Shown piece after piece: positions 9,348-18,128 of a stretch of 64,000 nt of DNA (position 1 is the first letter of the stretch; every line of letters starts with the position of its first letter). The position numbers and the translations under genes were made by a program. The notes below the pieces were generated by a model. That model ran no database searches. It worked only from the letters and a program-made list of their open reading frames with translations, and had not been told where the DNA came from. Where the stretch lies: positions 8,246,001 to 8,310,000 of the forward strand of contig NZ_RJKE01000001.1 of assembly GCF_003751225.1 (NCBI RefSeq). The letters are read 5' to 3'. The DNA comes from Actinocorallia herbida (GTDB taxonomy: Bacteria; Actinomycetota; Actinomycetes; Streptosporangiales; Streptosporangiaceae).

Positions 9348-9775
9348 TCGGCGGGCCTCCACATCCAGACGAGGTAGTCGTCGTCCCCGTCGGTGTACAG
9401 GGTGCCGACGGTGAGTTCGACCTCCTGCCCGACGGCGAGGTCGTCGACGCTCACGCCGGGGACGACCTGGCCGAGGACGACGATCTTCTCGGTTTCGAGT
9501 TCGACCGCCGCGACCACGTAGGGCCGGAACGGTTCGGGTGAGACGTAGGGCGGCGGCGGTTTGTACCGCGCGTCCGCGTAGGACCACACCTTGCCCCGGG
9601 TGGAGAAGGTGTAGGGCTCAAGCTCGGACCCGTCCTTGGCCCCGGCGCACCCGGGGTTGCGACAGGCCATCTCGTTGCGGGGGAAGTAGGGCGTCCCGCA
9701 CGCGGTGCACCGCGTCCCGACCAGGGCCGCGGGCTCCACCGAGAACCATCCCTCGACGGCGACCTTCTGCGCCAA
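9344..9775 (-). CDS. DUF35 zinc-ribbon/OB-fold partner of the Ltp protein
   Basis: 143 residues. An N-terminal rubredoxin-like zinc ribbon has four Cys at about residues 23, 26, 38 and 43 (CTAC, then CRNPGC), followed by an OB-fold (GKVWSYADARYKPPPPYVS to LVWMW). It starts with TTG (MAQKVAVEGW), preceded by GGGAGG with good spacing; no ATG or GTG in this frame fits. DUF35 proteins bind acyl-CoA ligands and complete the active site of thiolase-fold partners. The stop codon overlaps the start of the Ltp gene. A perfect CAAGCG/CGCTTG palindrome lies 24 bp upstream of the start codon. Confidence 0.82.
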   Translation of the reverse strand: MAQKVAVEGWFSVEPAALVGTRCTACGTPYFPRNEMACRNPGCAGAKDGSELEPYTFSTRGKVWSYADARYKPPPPYVSPEPFRPYVVAAVELETEKIVVLGQVVPGVSVDDLAVGQEVELTVGTLYTDGDDDYLVWMWRPAE

Positions 9776-9798
9776 CCGACACCTCCCAGAAAACCAAC

Positions 9799-9812
9799 CA
9801 AGCGACCGCTTG
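9799..9812. promoter_or_regulatory. Palindromic operator upstream of the DUF35-Ltp pair
   Basis: CAAGCGACCGCTTG: perfect 6-2-6 inverted repeat, 24 bp upstream of the TTG start at 9775. The half-sites share ACCAAGCG with the site at 885-898, but the centre is 4 bp longer than the KstR2 spacing. It is a typical TetR-family operator shape; the regulator is unknown. Confidence 0.5.
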
Positions 9813-10063
9813 ACTATAACCGCAAGCCCTCCGCCCCGAACACCCCGGGGTGAACCTCTCCGGTAGGACGCCGCGCCGAGTCCCCCGGGGCGCCCGCGCC
9901 CGGTTCGGCGCCGCGCTCGGAGGCCGGGAGGGAAGCAGAATGTAGCTCCTTGGGCAGATGGAATGGGGAAGGACTCCTTTGCGGTCGTCCGTCCCGCTGC
10001 CGGAGGCGATGCGGGGCGTCCGGTGTGACGGGTGGTCCCGTGCCGCTGAGCGCAGGGGGGTAG

Positions 10064-11413
10064 ATGGGCGGCCGAAGGCGGGAGGGAAGGCTCGCGGGGG
10101 TCTTTCGCGGGGCGCGGGGACGGGTGGAGCTGGTGGGGGTGGAGATCGAGGTGGGGGTGGTGGACCCGCGGACGGGGGTTTCGCGGCCGTACGCGGGTGA
10201 GCGGGGGGTCGCGGCACTGCTCGAACTGATCGCGCGGCGCTGGCCGGGGACCGCGGTGGTCGAGGAAGGGTCGATCCTGGGGTTCCGGCGGGACGACGGG
10301 GCGGAGATCATGCTGGAGTCCGGATGCGCGCTGGAGTACGGGTCGCCTCCTGCCGTCGGGCTCGTCGCGCTGGTCCGGAGGGTGCGCGCGGACCTCGCCG
10401 ACCTCGCCGCGCTCGCGCACGAGCTGGACCTGGCGCTGCTGTCCGGGGCGCTCCTGCCGTACGACCCGTCCGGGCACCGCACGTGGGCGCCCAAGCCGCA
10501 GATCCCGCTGATGCTCGACTTCTTCCGCGCCGAGTTCGGCACCCGCTCGACGGGCTGGGCGGCGATGTCGCGGATCCTCTCGGTGCAGACGACGCTCGAC
10601 TACACCGACACCGCGGACCGCGACGCCAAGCACCGCACGGCCAACCTGGTGTCCCCGCTCGTCGCGGCGCTGTTCGTGAACTCGCCGGTCTGGGAGGGCG
10701 CGCTGACCGAGCGGCTGTCGCACCGGCTGCACGTGTGGGCGGGGGTCGACGCCCGCCGCACCGGATACCTGCCGCACGCGCTCGGCGACCCGCTCGACCT
10801 CGACAAGTTCCTCGACGCGATCACCGGCCTCGCCCCGATCTTCCGCAAGATCGCGGGGAAGGCGGCGCCCGTCCCTCCAGGCCGTTCCTTCCGCTACTTC
10901 CTCGACCACGGGTACGGCGACGGCTCCTATCCCACCGAGGAGGACTGGACGGCTTTGCTGTCCACGTTGTGGCCGTTCGTCCGGCTGCGCCGCACCCTGG
11001 AACTGCGCGTCGCCGACGGCCCGGGGCATGCCGACTGGCCCGCGATCCCCGCCCTGTGGACGGGTCTCCTCTACGACGAGGCGTCCCGCGCCGAGGCCGC
11101 CGACCTCATGCGCGACACGGGCCGCGCCGAACTCGACGCGCTCACCGCAGCCGTCGCCGAGGCCGGGCCCGCCGCGTCGTTCGGCGGCACCCCGCTGCGG
11201 ACGCGCTGCGCCGATCTCGTCCGGATCGCGAAGGAGGGCCTGGCACGCCAGGTCGTCCAGGGCCTGGAGGACGAGCGCGCGCTGGCGTTCCTCGAACCCG
11301 TCGAGGCCGTCGCGGCGACCGGGGTGCCGCCCGCCGCGCGCCTCGCCGAAGCCTGGCCGGCCAGGTACGCCCACGATCCCGCGACCTACGTCGCCGACCA
11401 CCGCTACCGGTGA
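10064..11413 (+). CDS. Glutamate-cysteine ligase family protein (GCS2/EgtA-like)
   Basis: 449 residues with GCS2 signatures: VGVEIEVGVVDP near residue 27, the active-site segment ALEYGSPPAVG near 90, QTTLDYTDTADRDAKHR near 175-190 and ANLVSPLVAALFVNSPVW near 195. The family ligates glutamate and cysteine with ATP. In actinomycetes the best-known role is EgtA of ergothioneine synthesis; no egtB-E neighbours are present, so the product could serve another pathway. It is read from ATG 10064 behind a GGGGGG-rich leader; a GTG at 10124 would remove a short basic N-terminus. It sits alone between two steroid-type transcription units on the opposite strand. Confidence 0.75.
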   Translation: MGGRRREGRLAGVFRGARGRVELVGVEIEVGVVDPRTGVSRPYAGERGVAALLELIARRWPGTAVVEEGSILGFRRDDGAEIMLESGCALEYGSPPAVGLVALVRRVRADLADLAALAHELDLALLSGALLPYDPSGHRTWAPKPQIPLMLDFFRAEFGTRSTGWAAMSRILSVQTTLDYTDTADRDAKHRTANLVSPLVAALFVNSPVWEGALTERLSHRLHVWAGVDARRTGYLPHALGDPLDLDKFLDAITGLAPIFRKIAGKAAPVPPGRSFRYFLDHGYGDGSYPTEEDWTALLSTLWPFVRLRRTLELRVADGPGHADWPAIPALWTGLLYDEASRAEAADLMRDTGRAELDALTAAVAEAGPAASFGGTPLRTRCADLVRIAKEGLARQVVQGLEDERALAFLEPVEAVAATGVPPAARLAEAWPARYAHDPATYVADHRYR

Positions 11414-11438
11414 ACCAGCCGCACCAGGAGAACCACGA

Positions 11439-11488
11439 GAAAAAAAACCGCGTCCGCCCACCCGCGACCGACGAGCGGGCGGACGGAC
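11439..11488 (-). terminator. Rho-independent terminator of the steroid operon
   Basis: Perfect 12-bp stem CCGCGTCCGCCC/GGGCGGACGCGG (11448-11459 with 11477-11488). On the minus strand it is followed directly by a run of eight T. It lies 150 bp after the stop of the FadD19-like gene and is the clearest intrinsic terminator in the window. Confidence 0.85.
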
Positions 11489-11637
11489 GCGGCCCCGCCC
11501 CCGGCGCCGGCGCGAACGGCGCGTGGGGGGCGGTCGCCGAGGCCGACGGACGGCACGTCTCTCCCCAGGACCCCAGAAGGGTCCCGGGCCCGTCCGCCGG
11601 AGGCCTCAGACGTCTAGTGCGCGACCACCGCAGGACG

Positions 11638-13206
11638 TCAGACGTTCTGCGCGGTCTCCTTCGCCCACCGGTAGTCCGCCTTCCCCGCCGGAGAACGCCG
11701 CATCTCGGGCACGAAGGCGTAGGTCCGCGGCACCTTGTACCCCGACAGGAGCGACCGGCAGTGCGCGTCGAGGTCGGCCTCGGACGTCCCGGCGTCCCGC
11801 AGCTGCACGACCGCCGCCACCCGGGATCCGAACCTGTCGTCGGGGATCCCGGTGACGACCGCGTCGAACACCCCGGGATGCCCCTTGAGTACCGCTTCGA
11901 CCTCTTCGGGGTAGACCTTCTCGCCACCGGTGTTGATCATCTGGGAGCCGCGCCCGTAGACCGCGATGGTCCCGTCCTCCTCGACCGTCGCGAGGTCACC
12001 GGTGAGCAGCCAGCGCCGTCCGTCGACCTCCGGGAAGGTCTTCGCGGTCTTCTCGGCGTCGCCGTAGTACCCGACGGGGATGTATCCCGTGCGGGCGACC
12101 TGTCCGATGCTGCCCGATCCGGGCTTCACCGGCTGGAGGTCGTCGTCGAGCACCGCGATGTCGGGCACGTCGGGCGCGAATTTCAGGCCCTTCTCCGGCG
12201 ACGACCCGGGCATGGCCTGCGCGGTGGACCCGGACTCGGTGGACCCGAACCTGTCCATGATCATCACATTCGGCATGAGCGCGCCGAGCCGGGCCGCGAC
12301 CGCGCCCGTCAGGATGGCGCCCGTCGAGACGTAGGCGAACAGGTTCGACAGGTCGTAGGTGTTCGTCTCCAGCGCGTCGGCCATCGGAATGGCCATGGCG
12401 TCACCGGTGATGGTGAGGGAGTTGACCTTCTCGCGCTCGATCGCGCGCCAGACGCCGTCGGCCTCGAACTTGCGGACGAACACCATGGTCGCGCCCATCC
12501 ACCAGCCGATCCACTGCGCCATCTGGGCGGCGCCGTGCATGAGCGGCGCGACCGCCATCATGACGAGCGGGCCGCTGGCCGCCGCGTGGTCGATCCAGCC
12601 CTGCGGGGTCTCCGGCGCGGGGTAGGTCGGGTTGGCGAAGGCGAACAGGATGTCCTTGGTGCGCCACATGACGCCCTTGGGCATACCGGTCGTGCCGCCG
12701 GTGTAGATGACGTACAGGTCGTCCTCGGTGCGCGGCCCGAACCCGCGGCCGTCCGAGGCCGCGGCCAGGAGCGCGTCGTACTCGTGCGCGCCGGGCACCG
12801 CGGTGGCCCCGCCGACCGCGACGAGGTGCGCCAGCTTCTCGGCCTGCGGCGCGACCGCCGCGACCCGCGCGTCGAACTCGGTGTCGAAGAGCAGCGCGAC
12901 GATCTCGGAGTCGCCGTACAGGTAGCTCAGCTCCGCCTCGACGTACCGGTAGTTGACGTTCACCGGCACCGCGCGGATCTTCATCGCCGCGACCAGCGCG
13001 GTGACGTACTCGATCCCGTTGTACAGCTGCATCCCGAGGTGGTCACCGGGCTTGACGCCGAGACCGATGAGCGCGTGGCCGAGCCGGTTGGCCTTTTTGT
13101 CGAGTTCGCCGAAGGTCAGGCTCTCGCCGTCGCAGATGACGGCGACCCTGTCGGGCAGCGCGTCGGCGACGCCTTCGAAGAGGTCGGCATGGTGGAAGAG
13201 GGTCAT
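11638..13206 (-). CDS. fadD19: FadD19-type steroid acyl-CoA synthetase
   Basis: 522 residues, ANL superfamily. The ATP motif YTGGTTGMPKG is near residue 170, followed by GSTESG, the hinge TGDLATVEEDG, and the C-terminal lysine motif RSPAGKADYRWAKE. Several stretches recall M. tuberculosis FadD19 (NVNYRYVEAEL, INTGGEKVYPEEVEAVLKGH, SPAGKADYRWAKE), which activates the C27 steroid side chain to its CoA thioester. Start ATG (MTLFHHADLF) overlaps the ltp3 stop by four bases. It is the last gene of a five-gene minus-strand operon that ends at a strong terminator. Confidence 0.75.
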   Translation of the reverse strand: MTLFHHADLFEGVADALPDRVAVICDGESLTFGELDKKANRLGHALIGLGVKPGDHLGMQLYNGIEYVTALVAAMKIRAVPVNVNYRYVEAELSYLYGDSEIVALLFDTEFDARVAAVAPQAEKLAHLVAVGGATAVPGAHEYDALLAAASDGRGFGPRTEDDLYVIYTGGTTGMPKGVMWRTKDILFAFANPTYPAPETPQGWIDHAAASGPLVMMAVAPLMHGAAQMAQWIGWWMGATMVFVRKFEADGVWRAIEREKVNSLTITGDAMAIPMADALETNTYDLSNLFAYVSTGAILTGAVAARLGALMPNVMIMDRFGSTESGSTAQAMPGSSPEKGLKFAPDVPDIAVLDDDLQPVKPGSGSIGQVARTGYIPVGYYGDAEKTAKTFPEVDGRRWLLTGDLATVEEDGTIAVYGRGSQMINTGGEKVYPEEVEAVLKGHPGVFDAVVTGIPDDRFGSRVAAVVQLRDAGTSEADLDAHCRSLLSGYKVPRTYAFVPEMRRSPAGKADYRWAKETAQNV

Positions 13207-14360
13207 GGCTTCTCGCTTCCGACGATCCACATCGCGAAGAACTGGGCGCCTCCCCCGTAGGCGTGGCCGAGGGCGCGCCGGGCGCCGTCGACCTGGTGGT
13301 CGCCTGCCATGCCGCGCACCTGGAGCGCGGCCTCGGCGAACCGGATCATTCCTGACGCACCGATCGGGTTGGACGACAGGACGCCGCCCGAGGCGTTCCA
13401 GGGGATGTCGCCCTTCAGCGACGTCGCCCCGGCCTCGGTGAGCTTCCAGCCGTCGCCCTCGGCGCAGAAGCCGAGGTTCTCCAGCCACATCGGTTCGTAC
13501 CAGGAGAACGGGACATAGACCTCGGCGACGTCGATCTCCGCCCGCGGGTCGGTGATCCCGGCCTGCCGGTAGACGTCGGCCGCGCAGTCCTTGCCGCCTT
13601 GCGGGTTCACCGTGTCGCGGCCCGCGAAGAAGATCGGCTCAGACCGCATGGCCGTCCCGTGGACCCAGGCCGGCGGGTTCGGCGCCTGGCGGGCGGCGTC
13701 CTCACTGGCCAGGATCATGGCGCACGCCCCGTCGGACGACGGGCAGGTCTCCAGGTACCTGATGGGTTCCCAGAGCATCGGCGTCATCTCGACCATCTCG
13801 CGTGAGATGCCCGGGATCCGCAGATGCGCGTACTGGTTGAGCAGGGCGTTCTCACGGTCCTTGACCGCGACGAGCGTCCCGATGTGGTCGGGCGCGCCCG
13901 ACCTGCGCATGTAGGCGCGGATGTGCGGGGCGAAGTACCCGCCCGCGCCGACGACCAGCGACGTGCTGTGCGGCCCGCCGACGGTCAGCGCCCAGGTCGC
14001 GTTCGACTCGGACTGCTTCTCCCAGGCGATGGTGAGCACCCGCTGGTGCACGCCGGACTGGATCATGCTGGCCGCGACGATCGCGGTGGACCCGCCGACC
14101 GAGCCCGCGGTGTGCACCCGCATCATCGGCTTGCCCGTGGCGCCGAGCGCGTCGGCGAGGTACGCCTCGGGCATCATGACGCCCTCGAACATGTCGGGGG
14201 CCTTGCCGATGACGACGCAGTCGATGTCGTCCCAGGTAAGGGCGGCGTCTTCTAGCGCGCGCTGTGCGGCTTCCCGCAGCAGGCCCGCGATGGACACGTC
14301 CAGGCGCTTGGTCTGGTACCGGGTCTGGCCGATCCCGATGATCGCGCAGGGGTTGCCCAT
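13203..14360 (-). CDS. ltp3: Ltp3-like thiolase-fold lipid-transfer protein
   Basis: 385 residues, starting MGNPCAIIGIGQTRY. The thiolase fold is recognisable (VHTAGSVGGSTAIVAA near residue 85, EVYVPFSWYEPMW, WNASGGVLSSNPIGASG), but the nucleophilic Cys region reads AGSVGG with no cysteine, so classical thiolysis is unlikely. The start lies 2 bp past the stop of the ltp4-like gene. Gene order DUF35-ltp4-ltp3 matches M. tuberculosis Rv3521-Rv3522-Rv3523, part of the KstR cholesterol regulon. Inference: it acts in steroid side-chain degradation together with its neighbours, perhaps as a heteromer with Ltp4 and the DUF35 protein. Confidence 0.7.
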   Translation of the reverse strand: MGNPCAIIGIGQTRYQTKRLDVSIAGLLREAAQRALEDAALTWDDIDCVVIGKAPDMFEGVMMPEAYLADALGATGKPMMRVHTAGSVGGSTAIVAASMIQSGVHQRVLTIAWEKQSESNATWALTVGGPHSTSLVVGAGGYFAPHIRAYMRRSGAPDHIGTLVAVKDRENALLNQYAHLRIPGISREMVEMTPMLWEPIRYLETCPSSDGACAMILASEDAARQAPNPPAWVHGTAMRSEPIFFAGRDTVNPQGGKDCAADVYRQAGITDPRAEIDVAEVYVPFSWYEPMWLENLGFCAEGDGWKLTEAGATSLKGDIPWNASGGVLSSNPIGASGMIRFAEAALQVRGMAGDHQVDGARRALGHAYGGGAQFFAMWIVGSEKP

Positions 14361-14362
14361 GG

Positions 14363-15403
14363 TCAGGCCTCCAGGACGGCGACGAGGTTCTGTTGCAGGC
14401 ACGGGCCGCTGGTGGCGTGGCCCAGGGTGCGGCGGTTCTCGCCGCGGTGGATGCGGGCCGCGGCCTCGCCGATCCGGATCAGGCCGGCCGCCATCATCGG
14501 GTTCGCCGCGAGCGGCCCGCCTGACGGGTTCACCACCACGTCGTCGCCGAGATCGAGGGCCTCCCGGAGGATCAGCTCCTCGTGGCTGTACTGGACGTGC
14601 AGTTCGGCGACCTCGACCCCGGCGGCCCCGGCCTTCTGCCCGGCGAGCCGCGCCGACGGCGAGACCGACAGGTCCCGGACGCCCGGCGAGTGCGGATCGG
14701 CCCGGTGGTCGATGCCGCGGATCCAGGCCGGGGTGAGCCCGGTCCGCGCGGAGATCTCGGCGACCTTGTCCCCGGTGGCCAGGACGACCACGGCGGCGCC
14801 GTCGGCCTCAGGCGCGACGTCGTGAACGCGGAGCGGGGCGACGTCGTAAGGCGCGTCCGCCGCGGGGTCGTCAAGGCTCAGGGCGAAGGGGTTGTCACGC
14901 CCGGCGGCCCGGGAGCGGGCGGCGATGGCCGTCAGGTCGCCTTCCTTGGCGCCCGAGCGCGCAAGGTAGGCACGTGCCTGGAGCGCGGCCATCGAGACCG
15001 CGTCGATGCCGAGCGGGGCGAGGTAGTAGGGGTCGTAGCCGCGCGCCAGGATCTCGCGCAGCGAACCCTGCGACGGCTTGCCGAACCCGTAGACGAGGGC
15101 GGTCTCGATGTCGGCGTACTGCATCTTCACCCAGGCCTCGTACAGGGCCCAGGCGCCGTCCATCTCGACGTGGCTCTCGGAGATCGGCGGCCACGCCCCG
15201 ACGGCGTCGAGCGCGGACACGAACGAGAAGGGCGCGCCGAGCAGGTAGTCGTTCGAGCCGGAGCAGGTGAAGTCGAAGCGTGAGACGCCGACCTGCTCCT
15301 TGACCCCGGTGATGAGCGGAAGGAGCATCTCGGTCTCGGAGAGGCCGTTCTCTTCCGCGCTGTGCCGCGACTGGGTGAACGCGACGATCGCGATGTCTTT
15401 CAC
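14363..15403 (-). CDS. ltp4: Ltp4-like thiolase-fold lipid-transfer protein
   Basis: 346 residues from a GTG start (VKDIAIVAFTQSRHS) that overlaps the stop of the upstream DUF35 gene. It contains FDFTCSGSNDYLLG near residue 47, with a Cys in the nucleophile region that Ltp3 lacks, then ELHVQYSHEELI and VVNPSGGPLAANPMMAAG. M. tuberculosis Ltp4 (Rv3522) is of similar length and occupies the same place between a DUF35 gene and ltp3. The two Ltp proteins and the DUF35 partner may form one complex in which only Ltp4 carries a candidate nucleophile (inference). Confidence 0.7.
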   Translation of the reverse strand: MKDIAIVAFTQSRHSAEENGLSETEMLLPLITGVKEQVGVSRFDFTCSGSNDYLLGAPFSFVSALDAVGAWPPISESHVEMDGAWALYEAWVKMQYADIETALVYGFGKPSQGSLREILARGYDPYYLAPLGIDAVSMAALQARAYLARSGAKEGDLTAIAARSRAAGRDNPFALSLDDPAADAPYDVAPLRVHDVAPEADGAAVVVLATGDKVAEISARTGLTPAWIRGIDHRADPHSPGVRDLSVSPSARLAGQKAGAAGVEVAELHVQYSHEELILREALDLGDDVVVNPSGGPLAANPMMAAGLIRIGEAAARIHRGENRRTLGHATSGPCLQQNLVAVLEA

Positions 15404-16329
15404 ATGTACTCCGCGATGGACTCGAAGGGGACGTCCGGCTCGTCGATCGGCTCGAACCAGCGGATGTTGGTGATGGTGCGGCCCCACTCCTCGCGCGGCT
15501 TCCACACCGCCCGCACCCGCATGCCCATGCGGACCTGGTCGGCGGGGATGCCGGAGACCAGGGCCACCATCGCGATGTCCGAGCCGTCGAGCAGCACGTA
15601 GGCCGAGACGAACGGCACCTCGGGGGCGCGCGGGTCCGGCAGGTTGTTGACGGCGAAGGTGGTGACGGTCCCGGTGTGGGAGACCTCCACCTCTTCGGTC
15701 GTGGGGACGCCGTCCTTGGGGCACAGGCCCTTCATCGGGACGATGACCTTCGCGCAGACCGGGCAGCGGTGGCCCAGGATGCGTCCCTCGGAGACGCCTT
15801 CGAGGAACCGGTCGAGCGCGCGGCCCGGCTTGATGTCGTACTCCAGCCGGGACGGGGCGGTGATCATCGTGACGTCGGGACGGAAGGCCCGGATGTCGGC
15901 GATGTCGCCGATGCGCTCGGTGGCGGGCAGGAAGTCGGGGCGCACCCGCATCCCGATCCTCAACCGCTTGGGCGCCTCGGCCCCGCGCGCCAGCTCGCCC
16001 ACGTCCAGGGCGTGCAGGATCGCGGTGTCGGCGCCGTCGGGACGGATCAGCGCCCAGGCGAACGGCCGGTCCAGCGGGTGCGAGGCGAGCGGTTCGGCCA
16101 CCCAGGCGAACGACTCGACGACGCCGCCGGGACCTACCTCGACGAACTCGTCGGTGACGCTGTGGCCGTTGGCCGGGTCGTACTCCAGCGGCGGGAACAC
16201 CACCCGGCCGGACTCCGCCCGGACGCCGACGAGCTTGCCGTCGCGCAGTTCGGAGAGGAACCGTCCGATGACCGGGCCGACCGATCGGGTGTAGCCGCCC
16301 GGGAACTCCAGTGCGTGGTTGGTGGGCAA
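15400..16329 (-). CDS. Double-domain DUF35 OB-fold protein (Rv3521-like)
   Basis: 309 residues containing two DUF35-like halves. The first (to about residue 165) has the OB-fold (AWVAEPLASHPLDRPFAWAL) without an evident zinc ribbon. The second starts with a ribbon (HRCPVCAKVIVP and GLCPKDG, about 188-205), followed by another OB-fold ending WFEPIDEP. It starts at TTG (MPTNHALEFPGG) with GGAG just upstream, 14 bp after the previous stop. Length and position match Rv3521 of the M. tuberculosis cholesterol cluster. It probably supplies the CoA-binding subunit for the Ltp proteins encoded directly downstream. Confidence 0.75.
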   Translation of the reverse strand: MPTNHALEFPGGYTRSVGPVIGRFLSELRDGKLVGVRAESGRVVFPPLEYDPANGHSVTDEFVEVGPGGVVESFAWVAEPLASHPLDRPFAWALIRPDGADTAILHALDVGELARGAEAPKRLRIGMRVRPDFLPATERIGDIADIRAFRPDVTMITAPSRLEYDIKPGRALDRFLEGVSEGRILGHRCPVCAKVIVPMKGLCPKDGVPTTEEVEVSHTGTVTTFAVNNLPDPRAPEVPFVSAYVLLDGSDIAMVALVSGIPADQVRMGMRVRAVWKPREEWGRTITNIRWFEPIDEPDVPFESIAEYM

Positions 16330-16343
16330 GAGGAACTCCAGGC

Positions 16344-17909
16344 TCAGATCGAGGTGGTGCGGCCGGCCCAGTACGGATCGCGGAGCTTGCGCTTCAGCAG
16401 CTTTCCGTTGGGTTCACGGGGCAGCGCGTCGGTGTAGTCGATCGTGCGCGGCCACTTCATCTTGGCGAGGCGGGGCTTCAGGAACTCGAAGATCTCCTCG
16501 GTGAGCGCGTCATCGGGCGCCACGCCGGCGGCGGGCTCGACGACCGCCTTGATCTCCTCGCCCCACTCCTCGTTCGGAATGCCGAAGACCGCTACGTCGG
16601 CGACCTTCGGGTGGAGGATGATCTCGTTCTCGATCTCGGCCGGGTAGATGTTCGCCCCGCCCGAGATGATCATGTCGGACTTCCGGTCGGACAGGAACAG
16701 GTGCCCGTCCTCGGTGAGGTAGCCGATGTCGCCGACGGTGAAGTAGTCGCGCAGGCGCTCCTTGGCCGTCTTCTCCGGGTCGCCCTTGTACTCGAACTGG
16801 ACGCCGGCCATCTTCATGTAGATGGTGCCGGGGATCCGCGGCGGAACCTCCTCGCCGTTCTCATCGACGATGAGCAGCTCGGAGATCGGCCAGCGGGTGC
16901 CGACGGTGCCGGGATTGTCCAGCCAGTCCTGCGGCGAGGCGATCGTGCCGCCGCCCTCGGTGGCCGCGTAGTACTCCCAGATGCACAGGCCCCACCAGTC
17001 GATCATCTGCTTCTTGATCGGGACGGGACAGGGCGCCGCCGCGTGGATCGCCCACTTCATCGACGACACGTCGTACCGTTCGCGGGTCTCCTGCGGCAGC
17101 GTCAGCATCCGCTTGAAGTGCGTCGGCACCATGTGGGTGTTGGTGATCCGGTACTTCTCGATGACCCGCAGCGAGTCCTCGGCCTCCCACCTGTCCATGT
17201 AGACGAGGGTGTGGCCCATGTGCAGGGCCGAGCCGCCGAACTGGGTGACCGCCGTGTGGTAGTTCGGCGACGTCACCAGGTGCGCCTCGTGGCCGCCGCC
17301 CGCGGGGAGACCGGGGGTGTAGCCGAAGAACGTCAGCAGGAACGTCATCAGTTCCGCGCTGTCGTCGGGGTCGATGCCGGCCAGCGCGCGGCGCACGCCC
17401 TTGGGGCGCCCCGTCGTGCCCGACGTGTAGTGCATCGTCGCGCCGTTGCTGCGGTCCTCGGGCTTGATGTCCGGGACCTCGGCGACGAGCGTTTCGACCG
17501 GGGTGAAGCCGGGGACTTCACCGAAGGCGAAGCGGCGCGAGGCGTCGAGACCCGCCTCGTCCGCGCCGCGCACGCCCTCCGCGGCGTGCCGCTCGTGCAC
17601 GAAGAACGCCTTGGCCTCGCTGTCGGCCACGATGTAGCCGATCTCGGGGCCGGTCAGATGCCAGTTGATCGGGGTGTAGTACCAGCCTGCCTGAAGCGCC
17701 GCGAGATACAGCACAAGGCCGTCGACCCCATTGGGGACGAGGCCGCAGATCCCGTCGTGCTTCTCCAGGCCCAGCCCGCGCAGTGCGTGGACGAGCCGGT
17801 TCGCGCGGGCGAGCAGGTCCCCCGCGGTGTGCTCGGTGCCGTCGGGGTCGACGGCCGCGATCCAGTCCGGATCCTTCTCCGCGAGCCGCCAGAAGCCCAG
17901 CGTGCCCAT
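16344..17909 (-). CDS. Acyl-CoA synthetase (FadD4-type ANL enzyme), first gene of steroid operon
   Basis: 521 residues. ATP/AMP motif YTSGTTGRPKGVRR is near residue 164, then YYAATEGGG, the hinge VGDIGYLTEDGHLFLSDRKSD and the lysine motif PREPNGKLLKRKLR. The start is ATG GGC ACG, preceded by AAGGGAG; an upstream in-frame ATG would place the ribosome site inside the gene. It activates a carboxylic acid with CoA and ATP. The context (DUF35, Ltp4, Ltp3 and FadD19 immediately downstream) points to a steroid-derived acid, distinct from the FadD19 substrate. It is divergent from an echA19-like gene across a gap that carries KstR-like sites. Confidence 0.78.
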   Translation of the reverse strand: MGTLGFWRLAEKDPDWIAAVDPDGTEHTAGDLLARANRLVHALRGLGLEKHDGICGLVPNGVDGLVLYLAALQAGWYYTPINWHLTGPEIGYIVADSEAKAFFVHERHAAEGVRGADEAGLDASRRFAFGEVPGFTPVETLVAEVPDIKPEDRSNGATMHYTSGTTGRPKGVRRALAGIDPDDSAELMTFLLTFFGYTPGLPAGGGHEAHLVTSPNYHTAVTQFGGSALHMGHTLVYMDRWEAEDSLRVIEKYRITNTHMVPTHFKRMLTLPQETRERYDVSSMKWAIHAAAPCPVPIKKQMIDWWGLCIWEYYAATEGGGTIASPQDWLDNPGTVGTRWPISELLIVDENGEEVPPRIPGTIYMKMAGVQFEYKGDPEKTAKERLRDYFTVGDIGYLTEDGHLFLSDRKSDMIISGGANIYPAEIENEIILHPKVADVAVFGIPNEEWGEEIKAVVEPAAGVAPDDALTEEIFEFLKPRLAKMKWPRTIDYTDALPREPNGKLLKRKLRDPYWAGRTTSI

Positions 17910-17968
17910 GACCATCTCCCTTGCACTCGGGGGTGGGGTGCCTGTGAGACTCAAGTCCAGAACCTGAG

Positions 17969-17982
17969 TAGATCACGTTCTA
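17969..17982. promoter_or_regulatory. KstR-like operator in the fadD/echA19 divergent gap
   Basis: TAGATCACGTTCTA; on the minus strand TAGAACGTGATCTA. The recalled KstR consensus is TnnAACnnGTTnnA: all fixed bases match except one in the second half-site (GAT for GTT). It lies 60 bp upstream of the acyl-CoA synthetase start and about 147 bp upstream of the echA19-like start. In M. tuberculosis the divergent fadD19/echA19 gap likewise holds a KstR box. Confidence 0.6.
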
Positions 17983-18033
17983 GTTTGAGTGGGCAAGGGG
18001 ATGTTTTCTCTTGTTGTACTGCTGATCTCGAAC

Positions 18034-18049
18034 TTAGAATCTGTTCTCG
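18034..18049. promoter_or_regulatory. Second, weaker KstR-like site near echA19
   Basis: TTAGAATCTGTTCTCG contains TAGAATCTGTTCTC, which fits TnnAACnnGTTnnA with two mismatches. It lies about 80 bp before the echA19 start, nearer its expected promoter than the first site. Two spaced boxes could allow separate control of each direction. Confidence 0.35.
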
Positions 18050-18128
18050 TTATAGATCTCGATCCGACTGTCACGGCCCGTCCGGGGCAGACGCGTTCCC
18101 GCCCCCGCGGCCCTAAGGAGCACCGACG

